DNA from: Paenibacillus polymyxa M1
GTDB taxonomy: Bacteria > Bacillota > Bacilli > Paenibacillales > Paenibacillaceae
Reading direction: 5' to 3'
Assembly: GCF_000237325.1 (NCBI RefSeq)
Contig: NC_017542.1
Span: 1,929,501 to 1,993,500, forward strand
Length of the DNA: 64,000 bases
Positions within the stretch are counted from its first letter, which is position 1; each line of letters opens with the position of its first letter. The translations under genes were made by a program, and so were the position numbers. Below the pieces are notes generated by a model. It searched no databases, was not told the DNA's origin, and saw only the letters and a list, made by a program, of their open reading frames with translations. Positions 15,455 through 23,963 of this stretch are shown here, in pieces.

Positions 15455-15880
15455 ATGAATATTAATCCGAGTATGTTTAGTATGATTTGTGCCACCGCAG
15501 GAGCGATTATTACGTTTGCCTTTGGCGGCTGGAATCAGCTTATGGTGCTATTCACGGTTGCCATGGCTGTTGATTATGTAACTGGAGTCGCCGCCGCCGT
15601 GAAGACTGGGCAAGGTTTAAGCAGTAAAGCTGGCTTTTGGGGGTTGGCGAGAAAGGCTTTAATGCTCATGGTGATTTCTTTGGCGCATCATGTGGATCTC
15701 CTGATGGGTACGGAAATCATGAAAGGGGCGGCAACGTATTTTTATTTATCCAACGAATTGATCTCAATTACGGAAAACTGTTCACGAATGGGTCTGCCGC
15801 TTCCACCGAAGCTTAAGAATTTTTTTGCCCTATTAAAGGACAAGGAGTCTGATGGTAAAAATGGTGGAAAAGATCGCTAA
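15455..15880 (+). CDS. phage-type holin family protein (TcdE/BhlA class), stand-alone
   Basis: 141 residues. Hydrophobic helices (MICATAGAIITFAFGG; LMVLFTVAMAVDYVTGVAAA; LMVISLAHHVDLLM) match the Holin_4 / toxin-secretion holin family, whose hallmark is the AMAVDYVTGVAAA segment. The C-terminus is charged. The ATG at 15455 lies 7 bases after AGGAGG; an upstream in-frame ATG at 15368 has none. No endolysin or phage gene adjoins it, so it is an orphan holin, perhaps for protein or spore-related export (inference). Confidence 0.85.
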   Translation: MNINPSMFSMICATAGAIITFAFGGWNQLMVLFTVAMAVDYVTGVAAAVKTGQGLSSKAGFWGLARKALMLMVISLAHHVDLLMGTEIMKGAATYFYLSNELISITENCSRMGLPLPPKLKNFFALLKDKESDGKNGGKDR

Positions 15881-15961
15881 GATCACAAAGTTTCTTTCCG
15901 TATGTGGGGCGTTATGATAAAATTTTCAAGAGAACATTTTTAAGATAAGGAGCCTATACGC

Positions 15962-16249
15962 ATGATTAAACATATTGTTTTGTTCAAATTGAAAGATCGC
16001 TCCCCTGAAAGCATTGAACATACGGCATCTATTTTGCGCAGCATGAATGGCAAGATCAAAGAGCTGCTGTCACTCGAAGTAGGTACGGATGTGATTCGTT
16101 CGGAACGCTCTTATGATATTTCTCTTACCGCTGTGGTTGAAACATTGGAAGACTTGCAAACGTATCAGGTACACCCTGTGCATCAGGAAATTATTGTACA
16201 CATGAATGAAGTGAAGGATGTATCTATCGCAGTTGATTATGAAATCTAA
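15962..16249 (+). CDS. Dabb-family (stress-responsive alpha/beta barrel) protein
   Basis: 95 residues, a single ferredoxin-like Dabb domain. It starts IKHIVLFKLKDRSPE, has LLSLEVGTDVIRSERSYDI in the middle and HPVHQEIIVHM near the end, all typical. The biochemical role of such proteins is usually unknown. The SD AAGGAG precedes the ATG. It is followed 24 bases later by the YutE-like gene, so the two are likely co-transcribed. Confidence 0.85.
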   Translation: MIKHIVLFKLKDRSPESIEHTASILRSMNGKIKELLSLEVGTDVIRSERSYDISLTAVVETLEDLQTYQVHPVHQEIIVHMNEVKDVSIAVDYEI

Positions 16250-16273
16250 AGCGGTTACTGGAGGTGCAGAACT

Positions 16274-16714
16274 TTGTATTATGTCAACCGGGAACAAATT
16301 GAGCTTCGACTAGGGGCTGTTCCCGACATTGTCGCCGGACTTCGCCAGACATCCGCCGCCTGGAACGGCGATCTGTTGCAGGGGCTAGTGCAGGAGCGCT
16401 GCCTTCATCTGGCCATTGAGACGGTAACGGACGTAGGAAGCTATATCATCGACGGTTTTATTATGCGTGACGCCAGTAGCTATGAGGACATTATCGGTAT
16501 CATTCATGAGGAAGGTGTATTGGATGATACCGTATTTCATTCACTATTAGAGCTGGTAGCCTTACGTAAACCCTTAGTACAGGAGTATTTCCATTGGGAC
16601 AGGACAAGCCTTCACCCACTTACACCTAAGCTGCCTGGGTTGCTGGAGCTTTTTGTATCTAACGTGCACGATTATTTAAATAAGGAATTGGGTCCTCAGC
16701 CCGAGGGAGTGTAA
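16274..16714 (+). CDS. YutE-like DUF86/HepT-fold protein
   Basis: 146 residues, TTG start 7 bases after GGAGGTG. It has the all-helical HepT/DUF86 fold with LVQERCLHLAIETVTDVGSY. Active HepT toxins carry an R-X4-H-X-Y motif. Here the equivalent segment reads RKPLVQEY, with Gln where His is expected, so RNase activity may be lost. No MntA-type nucleotidyltransferase partner lies next to it, so it does not form a typical toxin-antitoxin pair. Confidence 0.75.
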   Translation: MYYVNREQIELRLGAVPDIVAGLRQTSAAWNGDLLQGLVQERCLHLAIETVTDVGSYIIDGFIMRDASSYEDIIGIIHEEGVLDDTVFHSLLELVALRKPLVQEYFHWDRTSLHPLTPKLPGLLELFVSNVHDYLNKELGPQPEGV

Positions 16715-16722
16715 AGGCAAAA

Positions 16723-17370
16723 GTGACGGATAAGTATATCGTACCCGAAATGCCCACTAGGCGCATGATCTTGACACTGTTGAAAACCCAGGGACCTGTG
16801 GGCGTCGGAAGCTTGGCAGCTCAATTGGGCATTACCGAAATGGGGGTGCGCAGGCATCTCAAATTAATGGAGCAGGATGGCCTGATTGTGGCTACGATCC
16901 TGAGACAGGCGATGGGACGCCCAACGTTTTTGTACAGCCTGAGCGATCAGGGAAGCGAGCAGTTTCCTCGTAATTATGATCATCTATTACTGGAACTGTT
17001 AGAGGAACTGGATGAAGAGCAGGGAATGGAAGCTGTTCACTCGTTATTTGATGGTAGAAAACGTAAAATGATGAAGCGCTACGCCCCTCACATAGAGAGT
17101 GAGTCTACACTAGCTTCACGTGTGGAAAAGCTTTCGGGTATCCAGAACGCTTCAGGCTATATGGCAGAGTGGCGTGAGGAAGAGGATGGCAGTTACTCTA
17201 TTATGGAATACAATTGTCCGATCTCTCAGATCGCCAATCGTTACCGCAAGGCTTGTGAATGCGAACAGCAAATGTTTGAGGAGCTGCTTGATGCCGAGGT
17301 TGTCCGTGAGGATTGTTTGGCGGATGGAGGTCGTTGCTGCTTGTATCGTATCCGCTCCAAAAATAAGTAG
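16723..17370 (+). CDS. winged-helix regulator with C-terminal cysteine cluster (COG2345/SufR-like)
   Basis: 215 residues. The N-terminal HTH (TRRMILTLLKTQGPVGVGSL, then ITEMGVRRHLKLMEQDGLI) is of the DeoR/ArsR type. The C-terminal region holds cysteines in NCPISQIANRYRKACECEQQ and, further on, DC and GGRCCLYRI. This resembles the cluster-binding pattern of SufR-like iron-sulfur regulators (first pair spaced C-X12-C). It probably senses redox or Fe-S status, but its target is not shown by context. The GTG start follows AAAGG. Confidence 0.8.
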   Translation: MTDKYIVPEMPTRRMILTLLKTQGPVGVGSLAAQLGITEMGVRRHLKLMEQDGLIVATILRQAMGRPTFLYSLSDQGSEQFPRNYDHLLLELLEELDEEQGMEAVHSLFDGRKRKMMKRYAPHIESESTLASRVEKLSGIQNASGYMAEWREEEDGSYSIMEYNCPISQIANRYRKACECEQQMFEELLDAEVVREDCLADGGRCCLYRIRSKNK

Positions 17371-17465
17371 AAATTTCTGGCTTGTTCTCTGTATCATGAC
17401 AGGCTCTCCATGCTTATAATGCATTAACAGATGGGCATTCGCCCGGGCATAAGGGAGAGATGAAT

Positions 17466-17789
17466 ATGAAAGAGAACTGCAAAAGCTTTATCCGTGGCGC
17501 GTTGGTAGGCAGCATTGCTGGTTCGGTTGCTGCGTTGTTATTTGCTCCTAAGTCAGGTCGCGAGCTGCGTCAGGATATTACAGACCAGGCACGTCACTTG
17601 AGTGATAAGGGACAGGAGCTTGCGGGGAAAATTTCAGATACTTCCATCGAGTATACTGACAAAATTAAGGAGACAGCTTCAGCCGTCATTCATGAATTAG
17701 GTCAATGGCGTAAAAAGAGTGATATTGCTTCAAAGGTTGGCATTTCATCCGTGCCTGTTCAAGGGAATACGAAAGAAGATGCTTTGTAA
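17466..17789 (+). CDS. YtxH-domain protein
   Basis: About 107 residues. A single glycine-rich transmembrane segment (FIRGALVGSIAGSVAALLFA) is followed by PKSGRELRQDI, the YtxH signature, and an amphipathic helical tail. Relatives are general-stress membrane proteins. The ATG at 17466 is 7 bases after GGGAGAG; an ATG two codons earlier overlaps that SD. It is monocistronic. Confidence 0.85.
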   Translation: MKENCKSFIRGALVGSIAGSVAALLFAPKSGRELRQDITDQARHLSDKGQELAGKISDTSIEYTDKIKETASAVIHELGQWRKKSDIASKVGISSVPVQGNTKEDAL

Positions 17790-17836
17790 CTGTCTGTATA
17801 TCGTAGGTGAAACAACTGGCTATAGCTTGAGTTTGT

Positions 17837-17866
17837 GGCTTCTCCCGTTGGGGTGAAGCCTTTTTG
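17837..17866 (+). terminator. terminator after ytxH-like gene
   Basis: GGCTTCTCCC / GGGGTGAAGCC stem and a T-run. Confidence 0.8.
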
Positions 17867-17992
17867 TTGATCGCTTCCTCGTTTTAGGGTAATCTTTTGG
17901 GGTACCTTTTACGCTAATACGACATAAGTTATGTAGCAGCAGAAAGATTTCCAAGATGAAACAACTCATATTTAAACAAAAAAGGAAGCGGT

Positions 17993-18808
17993 GTGTACGT
18001 GCAGCAAGCGATTGCAATATTGGATTCCGGTGTAGGAGGTTTGACGGTTGTTAAAGAAGTCATGCGTCAGCTTCCGCGGGAAAAAATCATTTATTTTGGA
18101 GACACTGCGCGCACCCCGTATGGTCCCCGACCATCGGAAGAGGTTAAAAAATTTACAGAGCAGATGGTTGATTTTCTGATTCAATTTAATCCGAAAGTCA
18201 TTATTATTGCTTGTAACACAGCAACGGCTGCGGCATTGGAGTATATAAGCCAAAAGGTATCCATTCCGGTGATCGGAGTTATCCACCCTGGGGCTCGTGC
18301 TGCGATCAGTGCGACCGCTACCGGGTATGTCGGGGTGATCGGAACTGTCGGTACGATTCGAAGCGGAGCATATACAACTGCGCTCAAGCAGTTGTCTCCC
18401 TATGTAGACGTGGTGAGCCACGCTTGCCCTGCACTTGTGCCTTTGGTGGAACAAGGGTTGTTCCGCTCCAAGACAACATCGCAGGTTGTGGAGGAATCAT
18501 TGAGACCTATTCAAACGTATCCGATTGATTGTCTGATTCTTGGTTGTACGCATTATCCTTTTTTGAGGGAAACGATTCAGGAAGTCATGGGTCCTGCGGT
18601 GAAGCTTATTAGCTCGGCAGATGAAACTGCACGAGAGACGAGTACCATTTTGTATAACAAGGGCAAGTTAGAGGCCGGGGACGAAACGCCGGTGCATCAG
18701 CTTTTTTGTTCCGGCGATCCAGAGTTGTTCCAGCGCATTGCCGCACAGTGGCTTGGGGAGCAGATTCGGCAAACGCCTGTTGTCTGGCAAGTCACCCATC
18801 TGGATTAA
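17993..18808 (+). CDS. murI: glutamate racemase
   Basis: 271 residues. The enzyme makes D-glutamate for peptidoglycan. The N-terminus IAILDSGVGGLTVVKEVMRQ contains the first catalytic-site Asp and Ser. Catalytic cysteines are C74 in ACNTATAA and C185 in LGCTHYP. The closest well-known relative is RacE of Bacillus. Two in-frame GTG codons (17993 and 17999) follow AAGGAAG; either could be the start. It lies between terminators, so it is monocistronic. Confidence 0.95.
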   Translation: MYVQQAIAILDSGVGGLTVVKEVMRQLPREKIIYFGDTARTPYGPRPSEEVKKFTEQMVDFLIQFNPKVIIIACNTATAAALEYISQKVSIPVIGVIHPGARAAISATATGYVGVIGTVGTIRSGAYTTALKQLSPYVDVVSHACPALVPLVEQGLFRSKTTSQVVEESLRPIQTYPIDCLILGCTHYPFLRETIQEVMGPAVKLISSADETARETSTILYNKGKLEAGDETPVHQLFCSGDPELFQRIAAQWLGEQIRQTPVVWQVTHLD

Positions 18809-18811
18809 CGA

Positions 18812-18858
18812 GACAACCAACTTTTTTGTCATTGGACAAAAGAAGTTGGTTGTTTTGC
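18812..18858 (+). terminator. terminator after glutamate racemase gene
   Basis: ACAACCAACTT pairs with AAGTTGGTTGT, with an inner TGTC/GGACA stem and trailing T. Confidence 0.8.
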
Positions 18859-18927
18859 TTTTCGCTACATCAAGACACGCAGCGTCTGCATAACATGCAG
18901 TAAGGCAGATGGAAGGGGCGTAGTAAG

Positions 18928-20148
18928 ATGAGGGAATATATCGTTCAAAAAGGAGATACATTGCACCGGGTCGCCTCGGCTTTTAAACTATCCGCGGATA
19001 CTTTGATCGCAGATAATCCGTGGGCCGCCACGCAACCCTATCTGATTTGTGGTCAATTGCTATATATTCGTCCGTCTACGGATCGTAAATACGTTATTCA
19101 GCCTGGGGAGAATGCAAGTCAGATTGCCAAACAGTTCGGTGTAGAGCTTGATGAGCTGCGGCTCGCTAATTCGAGGCTTGCGGAGCATGATTTTGTGGAA
19201 GGAAAGATAATTATTATTCCTGATGACCATCAGGATCAAATTGTACGGTTACGTGGAGAGTACAGTTATGAAGATTTAAAGGAAGACCTGGAGGCATTGA
19301 CCCACAAATATCCGTTTATTGAAGTTGGCAGCATTGGCACCAGTGTCATGGGGAAGGATATCCCTTATATACGGATTGGGCAGGGAACGAGGAAAATTCA
19401 TGCCAACGCTTCTGTACATGCTAACGAATGGCTGACGACGCCTTGTTTGCTGCGTTTTATAGAACAATATGCACAAGGGATTAATGGGTCTGGAGAACTT
19501 GCTGGGAATTCTCAATGGGTGTATGCGGGCTCTCCGATGAAATTAATGGAACATACATCCTTATGGGTGGTACCGATGGTCAATCCGGATGGAGTAGAAC
19601 TGGTGCAACAGGGTATACTCCCCACTCATCCGCTGTATCATGAACTCAGAAAGTGGAATGAAGGACGTGCTGATTACCGCGGCTGGAAGGCCAATATTCG
19701 CGGTGTCGACCTCAACGATCAGTTTCCGGCGTATTGGGAGGAGGAGGTGCGCAGACGCGGTAAAACAGGTCCGTCTCGACGAGACTACGCAGGACCTGCA
19801 CCTTTGTCTGAGCCAGAGTCCAAGGCCCTTGCGGATTTAACGGAGCGCGAACAGTTCGACATGGTATTATCCATACACAGCCAAGGACAGGAAATCTATT
19901 GGAATTATCGGGATCTGGAGCCTAAGGAGAGCCGAGATTGGGCATTACAGATGGCTGCTGCAACAGGGTATCGGGCGGTAAAGCTGGGGGGAAGCGATGC
20001 AGGGTATAAGGATTGGTTTATACAACGGTTTGGTAAACCGGGATTTACCGTTGAAGTCGGTCTAGGCGTAAATCCGCTGCCTATGCGGGATTATGATGAT
20101 ATTGCAGCAGAAGTAGGCATGTTAATGGCGACGGTGCTGTCATGGTAA
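18928..20148 (+). CDS. LysM-containing M14 peptidase (gamma-D-glutamyl-diaminopimelate endopeptidase I type)
   Basis: 406 residues. Two LysM repeats (about 2-47 and 54-99) bind peptidoglycan, followed by a zinc carboxypeptidase domain from about 112. Zinc ligands are H164, E167 (SVHANEW) and H317 (SIHSQGQ). The general base is E376 in FTVEVGLG. This matches endopeptidase I of Bacillus, which cleaves the gamma-D-Glu-diaminopimelate bond during sporulation or wall recycling. No signal peptide is seen, so it probably acts inside the cell or mother cell. Confidence 0.92.
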   Translation: MREYIVQKGDTLHRVASAFKLSADTLIADNPWAATQPYLICGQLLYIRPSTDRKYVIQPGENASQIAKQFGVELDELRLANSRLAEHDFVEGKIIIIPDDHQDQIVRLRGEYSYEDLKEDLEALTHKYPFIEVGSIGTSVMGKDIPYIRIGQGTRKIHANASVHANEWLTTPCLLRFIEQYAQGINGSGELAGNSQWVYAGSPMKLMEHTSLWVVPMVNPDGVELVQQGILPTHPLYHELRKWNEGRADYRGWKANIRGVDLNDQFPAYWEEEVRRRGKTGPSRRDYAGPAPLSEPESKALADLTEREQFDMVLSIHSQGQEIYWNYRDLEPKESRDWALQMAAATGYRAVKLGGSDAGYKDWFIQRFGKPGFTVEVGLGVNPLPMRDYDDIAAEVGMLMATVLSW

Positions 20149-20283
20149 CAGATCGGACCTGCTGAAACGTATTGATTCATTTGCGCGTATTAGGAGGAGC
20201 ACGTTTTTACAAGTGTTCCTCTTTACATGTCCCTTCAATAGGGTATATATACTTAGGAGCATTGGAAATGGAGTGAACAACCT

Positions 20284-20556
20284 ATGAAGTGGAAAAGACT
20301 ACTATCTCTCCGTCAGTGGTTACATGTATTTCGTCGTATCCCCCGATTGATTACCTCTTCGAGGATTCCATTGGGTGAAAAATTACTTTTTGCGGTGCCT
20401 GTATTGCTCTATTGGATACTACCTGATGTCATGCCATTTATGCCCATCGACGATATTGGTGTGACGTTATTGCTTATGAATTGGTTCGTCACCCGTGCTG
20501 AACGAAAATATCCCGATATGCTTGAAAAACAGCACGTACGTGTCCGTCAGATGTAA
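20284..20556 (+). CDS. DUF1232-like small membrane protein
   Basis: 90 residues. The core YWILPDVMPFMPIDDIGVTL matches the DUF1232/YkvA family motif (LPDxxPFxPIDDI), inside a hydrophobic hairpin. The ends are basic. The function of the family is not known. SD-like GGAG precedes the ATG. Confidence 0.75.
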   Translation: MKWKRLLSLRQWLHVFRRIPRLITSSRIPLGEKLLFAVPVLLYWILPDVMPFMPIDDIGVTLLLMNWFVTRAERKYPDMLEKQHVRVRQM

Positions 20557-20661
20557 GCTTATGATTTTCGTGATTGCGATTTTTTACGATTTTCTTTACA
20601 ATAGGAATATTGCCTTGTGCTATGCTGCACAACTTCTTTTTATCAAGGAGAGGGCTAATTA

Positions 20662-20757
20662 TTGGAATTGTTGATTTTATCCGCTAGGTTGTGTGGTGTG
20701 GATATGTATCCATTGAACCACATTTCATTTAATGAATATGAAGGAGATGAAGTTTAA
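20662..20757 (+). CDS. candidate 31-residue ORF coupled to the HesB-like gene
   Basis: TTG start 7 bases after GAGAGGG, itself part of AAGGAGAGGG. The peptide begins MELLILSARLCGVDMYP. Its TAA overlaps the ATG of the next gene (TAATG), and the SD of that gene lies inside its last codons. This arrangement suggests translational coupling, but there is no homology support. Confidence 0.35.
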   Translation: MELLILSARLCGVDMYPLNHISFNEYEGDEV

Positions 20758-21059
20758 TGAACTGCAAAATTACTCGTAATGCAGCTAAAGTATTGAAGCT
20801 TGAACTGGATAAGGAAGAGAACCAAGGGAAGAGCCTGCGTGTTGTTATTACTCATGCTCATGGAGATCATGCTCATTACGGGCTCGATTTGGACACGCCT
20901 AAGGAAACAGATACTGTTGTATCTACAGATAAAGGCATCGATGTAATTTTGGAAAGCGGTCAGCCGTTGCTGGATGGTGTAAAAATTGATTACTTGTACT
21001 TCCCCGAAGAAGGATTTGTTATTACTAACCCTTCCCAAGGTAATCACGGCGACCACTAA
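20757..21059 (+). CDS. HesB/IscA-fold protein lacking the cluster cysteines
   Basis: 100 residues with the HesB-like fold (ITRNAAKVLKLEL at the start, GVKIDYLYFPEEGFVITNP near the end). In IscA-type proteins Fe-S or iron is held by a GCSG cysteine and a C-terminal CGCG. Here the equivalent places read THAHGDHAHYG and GNHGDH, and the only Cys is C3. The protein may bind a metal by histidines instead. It is probably co-transcribed with the YuzB-like gene 24 bases downstream. The SD AAGGAG is well placed. Confidence 0.75.
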   Translation: MNCKITRNAAKVLKLELDKEENQGKSLRVVITHAHGDHAHYGLDLDTPKETDTVVSTDKGIDVILESGQPLLDGVKIDYLYFPEEGFVITNPSQGNHGDH

Positions 21060-21082
21060 GCCGGAGCTCGGAGGGATGACAG

Positions 21083-21304
21083 ATGGCTAATGATATTCGC
21101 GTATGTGATGAGTGCAATCATATCCGCTTAAAAACGATCTTGCCTAAGTTGAAAAAGATGGCACCCGATGCGGAGATCAAAATCGGTTGCAAATCGTATT
21201 GCGGTCCTTGTGGAAAACGGGCGTTTGTGTATGTGAACGGACGTTATGTGAGTGCGGCCACAGAGGATGAAGTATTAGAGAAGGCTGCACGCTTTATAAA
21301 ATAG
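21083..21304 (+). CDS. YuzB-like DUF1450 protein
   Basis: 73 residues. Cysteines are arranged as VCDECNH near the N-terminus and GCKSYCGPCGKR in the middle, the DUF1450 pattern, which suggests a thioredoxin-like or metal-binding fold. It ends with VNGRYVSAATEDEVLEKA. It follows the HesB-like gene directly, the same company yuzB keeps with HesB-type genes in bacilli. The biochemical role is unknown. Confidence 0.88.
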   Translation: MANDIRVCDECNHIRLKTILPKLKKMAPDAEIKIGCKSYCGPCGKRAFVYVNGRYVSAATEDEVLEKAARFIK

Positions 21305-21397
21305 TTCGAGTGCGCATCGTTGGCACCTTTTGAATAGTTCCCCTCCTTCTGATCCATGCTAATGAATGTAGACCATGCCCAGAAGGAGGAGTAACTC

Positions 21398-21667
21398 ATG
21401 GCCCAATATGATTCCAATCTCGACAATCACAGTGTCGAAGCTCAAACACAAAACTCGGTGGACAAGCTCCACAATGCCGTGTCTCAGGCATTGTCACATC
21501 CGGCTGAACAGCTGATTGAGCAAGCGGAGCAATCTCGCACTCATGCGGAGCATGCTATACAGCAGGCAAAGGATAGCCTTGGTGACGATGCAGTAGAAGT
21601 TGCTGAGGAAATGCTTGGTGAAGAGGTACAGCGTCTTGATCAGGCTAAAAAAACGTTGCGTTCCTGA
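21398..21667 (+). CDS. small acidic coiled-coil protein of unknown function
   Basis: 89 residues, hydrophilic, almost entirely helical with heptad-like patterns (EQLIEQAEQSRTHAEHAIQQ; VAEEMLGEEVQRLDQAKKTL). No membrane part. SD AAGGAGGAG precedes the ATG. A bidirectional terminator follows. It resembles small stress or spore-associated helical proteins in composition only. Confidence 0.65.
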   Translation: MAQYDSNLDNHSVEAQTQNSVDKLHNAVSQALSHPAEQLIEQAEQSRTHAEHAIQQAKDSLGDDAVEVAEEMLGEEVQRLDQAKKTLRS

Positions 21668-21711
21668 GTATTTGTTAATGGTAACAAGCGCAGTCAAATG
21701 ACTGTCAACAC

Positions 21712-21758
21712 AAAAATCCCGATCCACAGCCCTAACAAGCGATGGATCGGGATTTTTG
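21712..21758. terminator. bidirectional terminator
   Basis: AAAAATCCCGATCCA pairs with TGGATCGGGATTTTT, between convergent genes; A/T runs on both sides suit both directions. Confidence 0.9.
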
Positions 21759-21793
21759 TTATATATCAGGTAGTTATGCAATCGATATCCTTG

Positions 21794-23776
21794 TTACTTC
21801 TTTGCTTCAGTCTCCCATTCGCGAATAAGATCGTATGTGATGACCTGATCGGATATCTTTAATCGATTGAGAGCCTCAGTATAGCCTGGTCCGCAGGCAT
21901 TCACATCTGTAGGTTGACCTGTACTCAGATTGTAACAAGTTCCATTGGAGAATGTACCGTCCTCAGATGGAATGTAGTACACTCGTCCATCCGTGAAAGC
22001 GCCAGTACGCAGCACAACCATACGAGGTTTTCCACTAAACAGATCGTTACCCATAAAATGATATGGTTTTGTAGAAATCCCAAGTAGATGCATTACGGAA
22101 GGCGTTAGATCCAGCTGTCCTGCCGGTTCTGTATACGTGCCTGCCTGGCTTCCGTCAGGAAGATGCACAAGTAATGGCACCTGATTCATGATTTTCTGCA
22201 TGTCCAGATCTGTAAGAGGCTTGCCTAAAAACTTTTCATACAGTGCTTTGTCTTTAATGGAATTGTCGTGATCCCCGTAGAACATCAGGATCGTATTATC
22301 CCACAATCCGTCTTTTTTCATCTGATCTACCAATTCACCCAAAGCCTCATCCACATAATGGACGGATTTTAGGTAGTCTCCGAACATCGTACCTTCAAAC
22401 TCGCCAACATCCAAATCTACAGCGTCAGGTGACAGGTTGTACGGATGATGGCTCGAAATACCGACCATATAGGCGTAGAACGGTTGCTTAACTTCGGTTG
22501 TGAGATCGTTGAGCGTTTGTCTAAAAAAGGATTTGTCTCCCAGGGACCAGCCCAGAGGCTCATCTATTTTAAAATCCTTTTTACTGTAGAACTTGTCGTA
22601 GTTCATCGCCTTATACATCGTGTAACGGTTCCAGAAGCTGCTGTCGTACACGTGAAACGCATTAGGACTATAACCTGTATCCTTCAAGATGGAAGGCAAC
22701 GTATCGAATTTATGGTCCGCATAACGGATAAATACAGAACCCGTAGGGAGCGGATGCAGCGAAGCGTGGGTAGAGAAGTCCGCGTCCGAAGTACGACCCT
22801 GCGCAGTTTGATGGAAATAATTATTAAAATACATGCTTTCCTTCGTCAGTTTGTCAAAGTTAGGCGTAATTGCTTGACCGTTGATCTGTTTGCCGATAAA
22901 AAAGTTCATGAAAGCTTCAGCTTGGATGACCATCACATTTTTGCCCTTATACTTGCCGTATAGGTCATTTTTTACCTGAAGTAACTTCTGGTGTTGATTG
23001 AACCATTCCTTATCCTTATCAGATTCCACCTGAGCCAATGTAGGCTGGGGCCCAAGATGATCCTGACCGTAGCGGTAGATATCATATCCATGAAATCCGA
23101 TCAATCCGGTTACGTTGTACAAGGCCATTGACCACCAGTTGCCGACAAATATGCCGGTTGCCCAAGTGGAGGTATATATTTTGATCGGTCCAAATGTCAA
23201 AACATAGCCAATCAGGAAAGCCAATGCCCCCTTGGAGAAGCGAAGCAGAAATCTTTTAGTGAAAGAGCTTCGTGATGCTTCTAAGTAATGATCATTCGTT
23301 GTAAACCGACGCCGTAAGGAAGCTACGAATATGACATACGGAATGAATAAAATCCAGTCTGCAAAAAAGAAAATATCCCACCAGTACATAAGAGATGCGA
23401 TACTTCCACCCAGAGAATCAACTTGTCCAGCTTGAAGCAAAACGGGAATCGTAATGAAATCCTGGAAATACCGATAATAAACCATGTCGGAATAAATGAG
23501 CGCGGTGAGCAATATATCGAGCACCACAAGAGCAATCAAACGTCCGCGACGTGGCAGCCACAAGGTCCAAAAGCTTACAAGCAACAGGGAACCAATAGCA
23601 ATGACATAATCCAGCGGGTTCATGTCAATATTTTGGGCATGCAGGTTATAGTGAATCAGTACAAGCTTGCCAATCATAAGTACAAAAAACAGAACTAAAC
23701 CGAAATATTGAGACAGCAGCAGTCTGCTGAACATGTTACCAGTGCGTCTTGCACTGGTCGTGCGAATAACCAACAC
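21794..23776 (-). CDS. LTA synthase family membrane sulfatase-fold protein
   Basis: 660 residues. Five N-terminal membrane helices (to about residue 195) are followed by an extracellular alkaline-phosphatase/sulfatase fold. Catalytic features of lipoteichoic acid synthases are present. The metal-binding Glu287 is in QAEAFMNF, where family members read ESxQxF. The nucleophile Thr329 is in GRTSDADF, and metal Asp/His occur in FYGDHDN. It is predicted to transfer glycerol phosphate from phosphatidylglycerol to the growing chain. The GTG start is 7 bases after GGAGG. It could equally be a primase or processing paralogue. Confidence 0.9.
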   Translation of the reverse strand: MLVIRTTSARRTGNMFSRLLLSQYFGLVLFFVLMIGKLVLIHYNLHAQNIDMNPLDYVIAIGSLLLVSFWTLWLPRRGRLIALVVLDILLTALIYSDMVYYRYFQDFITIPVLLQAGQVDSLGGSIASLMYWWDIFFFADWILFIPYVIFVASLRRRFTTNDHYLEASRSSFTKRFLLRFSKGALAFLIGYVLTFGPIKIYTSTWATGIFVGNWWSMALYNVTGLIGFHGYDIYRYGQDHLGPQPTLAQVESDKDKEWFNQHQKLLQVKNDLYGKYKGKNVMVIQAEAFMNFFIGKQINGQAITPNFDKLTKESMYFNNYFHQTAQGRTSDADFSTHASLHPLPTGSVFIRYADHKFDTLPSILKDTGYSPNAFHVYDSSFWNRYTMYKAMNYDKFYSKKDFKIDEPLGWSLGDKSFFRQTLNDLTTEVKQPFYAYMVGISSHHPYNLSPDAVDLDVGEFEGTMFGDYLKSVHYVDEALGELVDQMKKDGLWDNTILMFYGDHDNSIKDKALYEKFLGKPLTDLDMQKIMNQVPLLVHLPDGSQAGTYTEPAGQLDLTPSVMHLLGISTKPYHFMGNDLFSGKPRMVVLRTGAFTDGRVYYIPSEDGTFSNGTCYNLSTGQPTDVNACGPGYTEALNRLKISDQVITYDLIREWETEAKK

Positions 23777-23912
23777 TTTACCCCCTCCGGCAGAAATGTT
23801 CGGCTAGTATAAACTACACATTAACGTAATGTTAAAACCGAAATGCCTTTAATTATTATAGCGCTCATCCTGCGCATTTCAATGATTAAGTAAAGAAAAT
23901 ACAGCACAAATG

Positions 23913-23950
23913 AGGCCAGGACAACGAACAAAGGGTTCGTTTCCTGGCCT
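23913..23950 (-). terminator. hairpin after the RNA methyltransferase gene
   Basis: AGGCCAGGA / TCCTGGCCT with an inner AACGAAC/GTTCGT(T) stem. The U-tract is poor, so it is a weak terminator or an mRNA-stabilising stem. Confidence 0.4.
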
Positions 23951-23963
23951 ATAGCTCGAACAT

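Noticed and set aside
15455..15880. Prophage remnant around the holin
   Set aside because: No other phage-like gene lies within several kilobases on either side.
22445..22963. 172-codon plus-strand frame inside the LTA-synthase-like gene
   Set aside because: Shadow frame opposite a gene with clear catalytic motifs.
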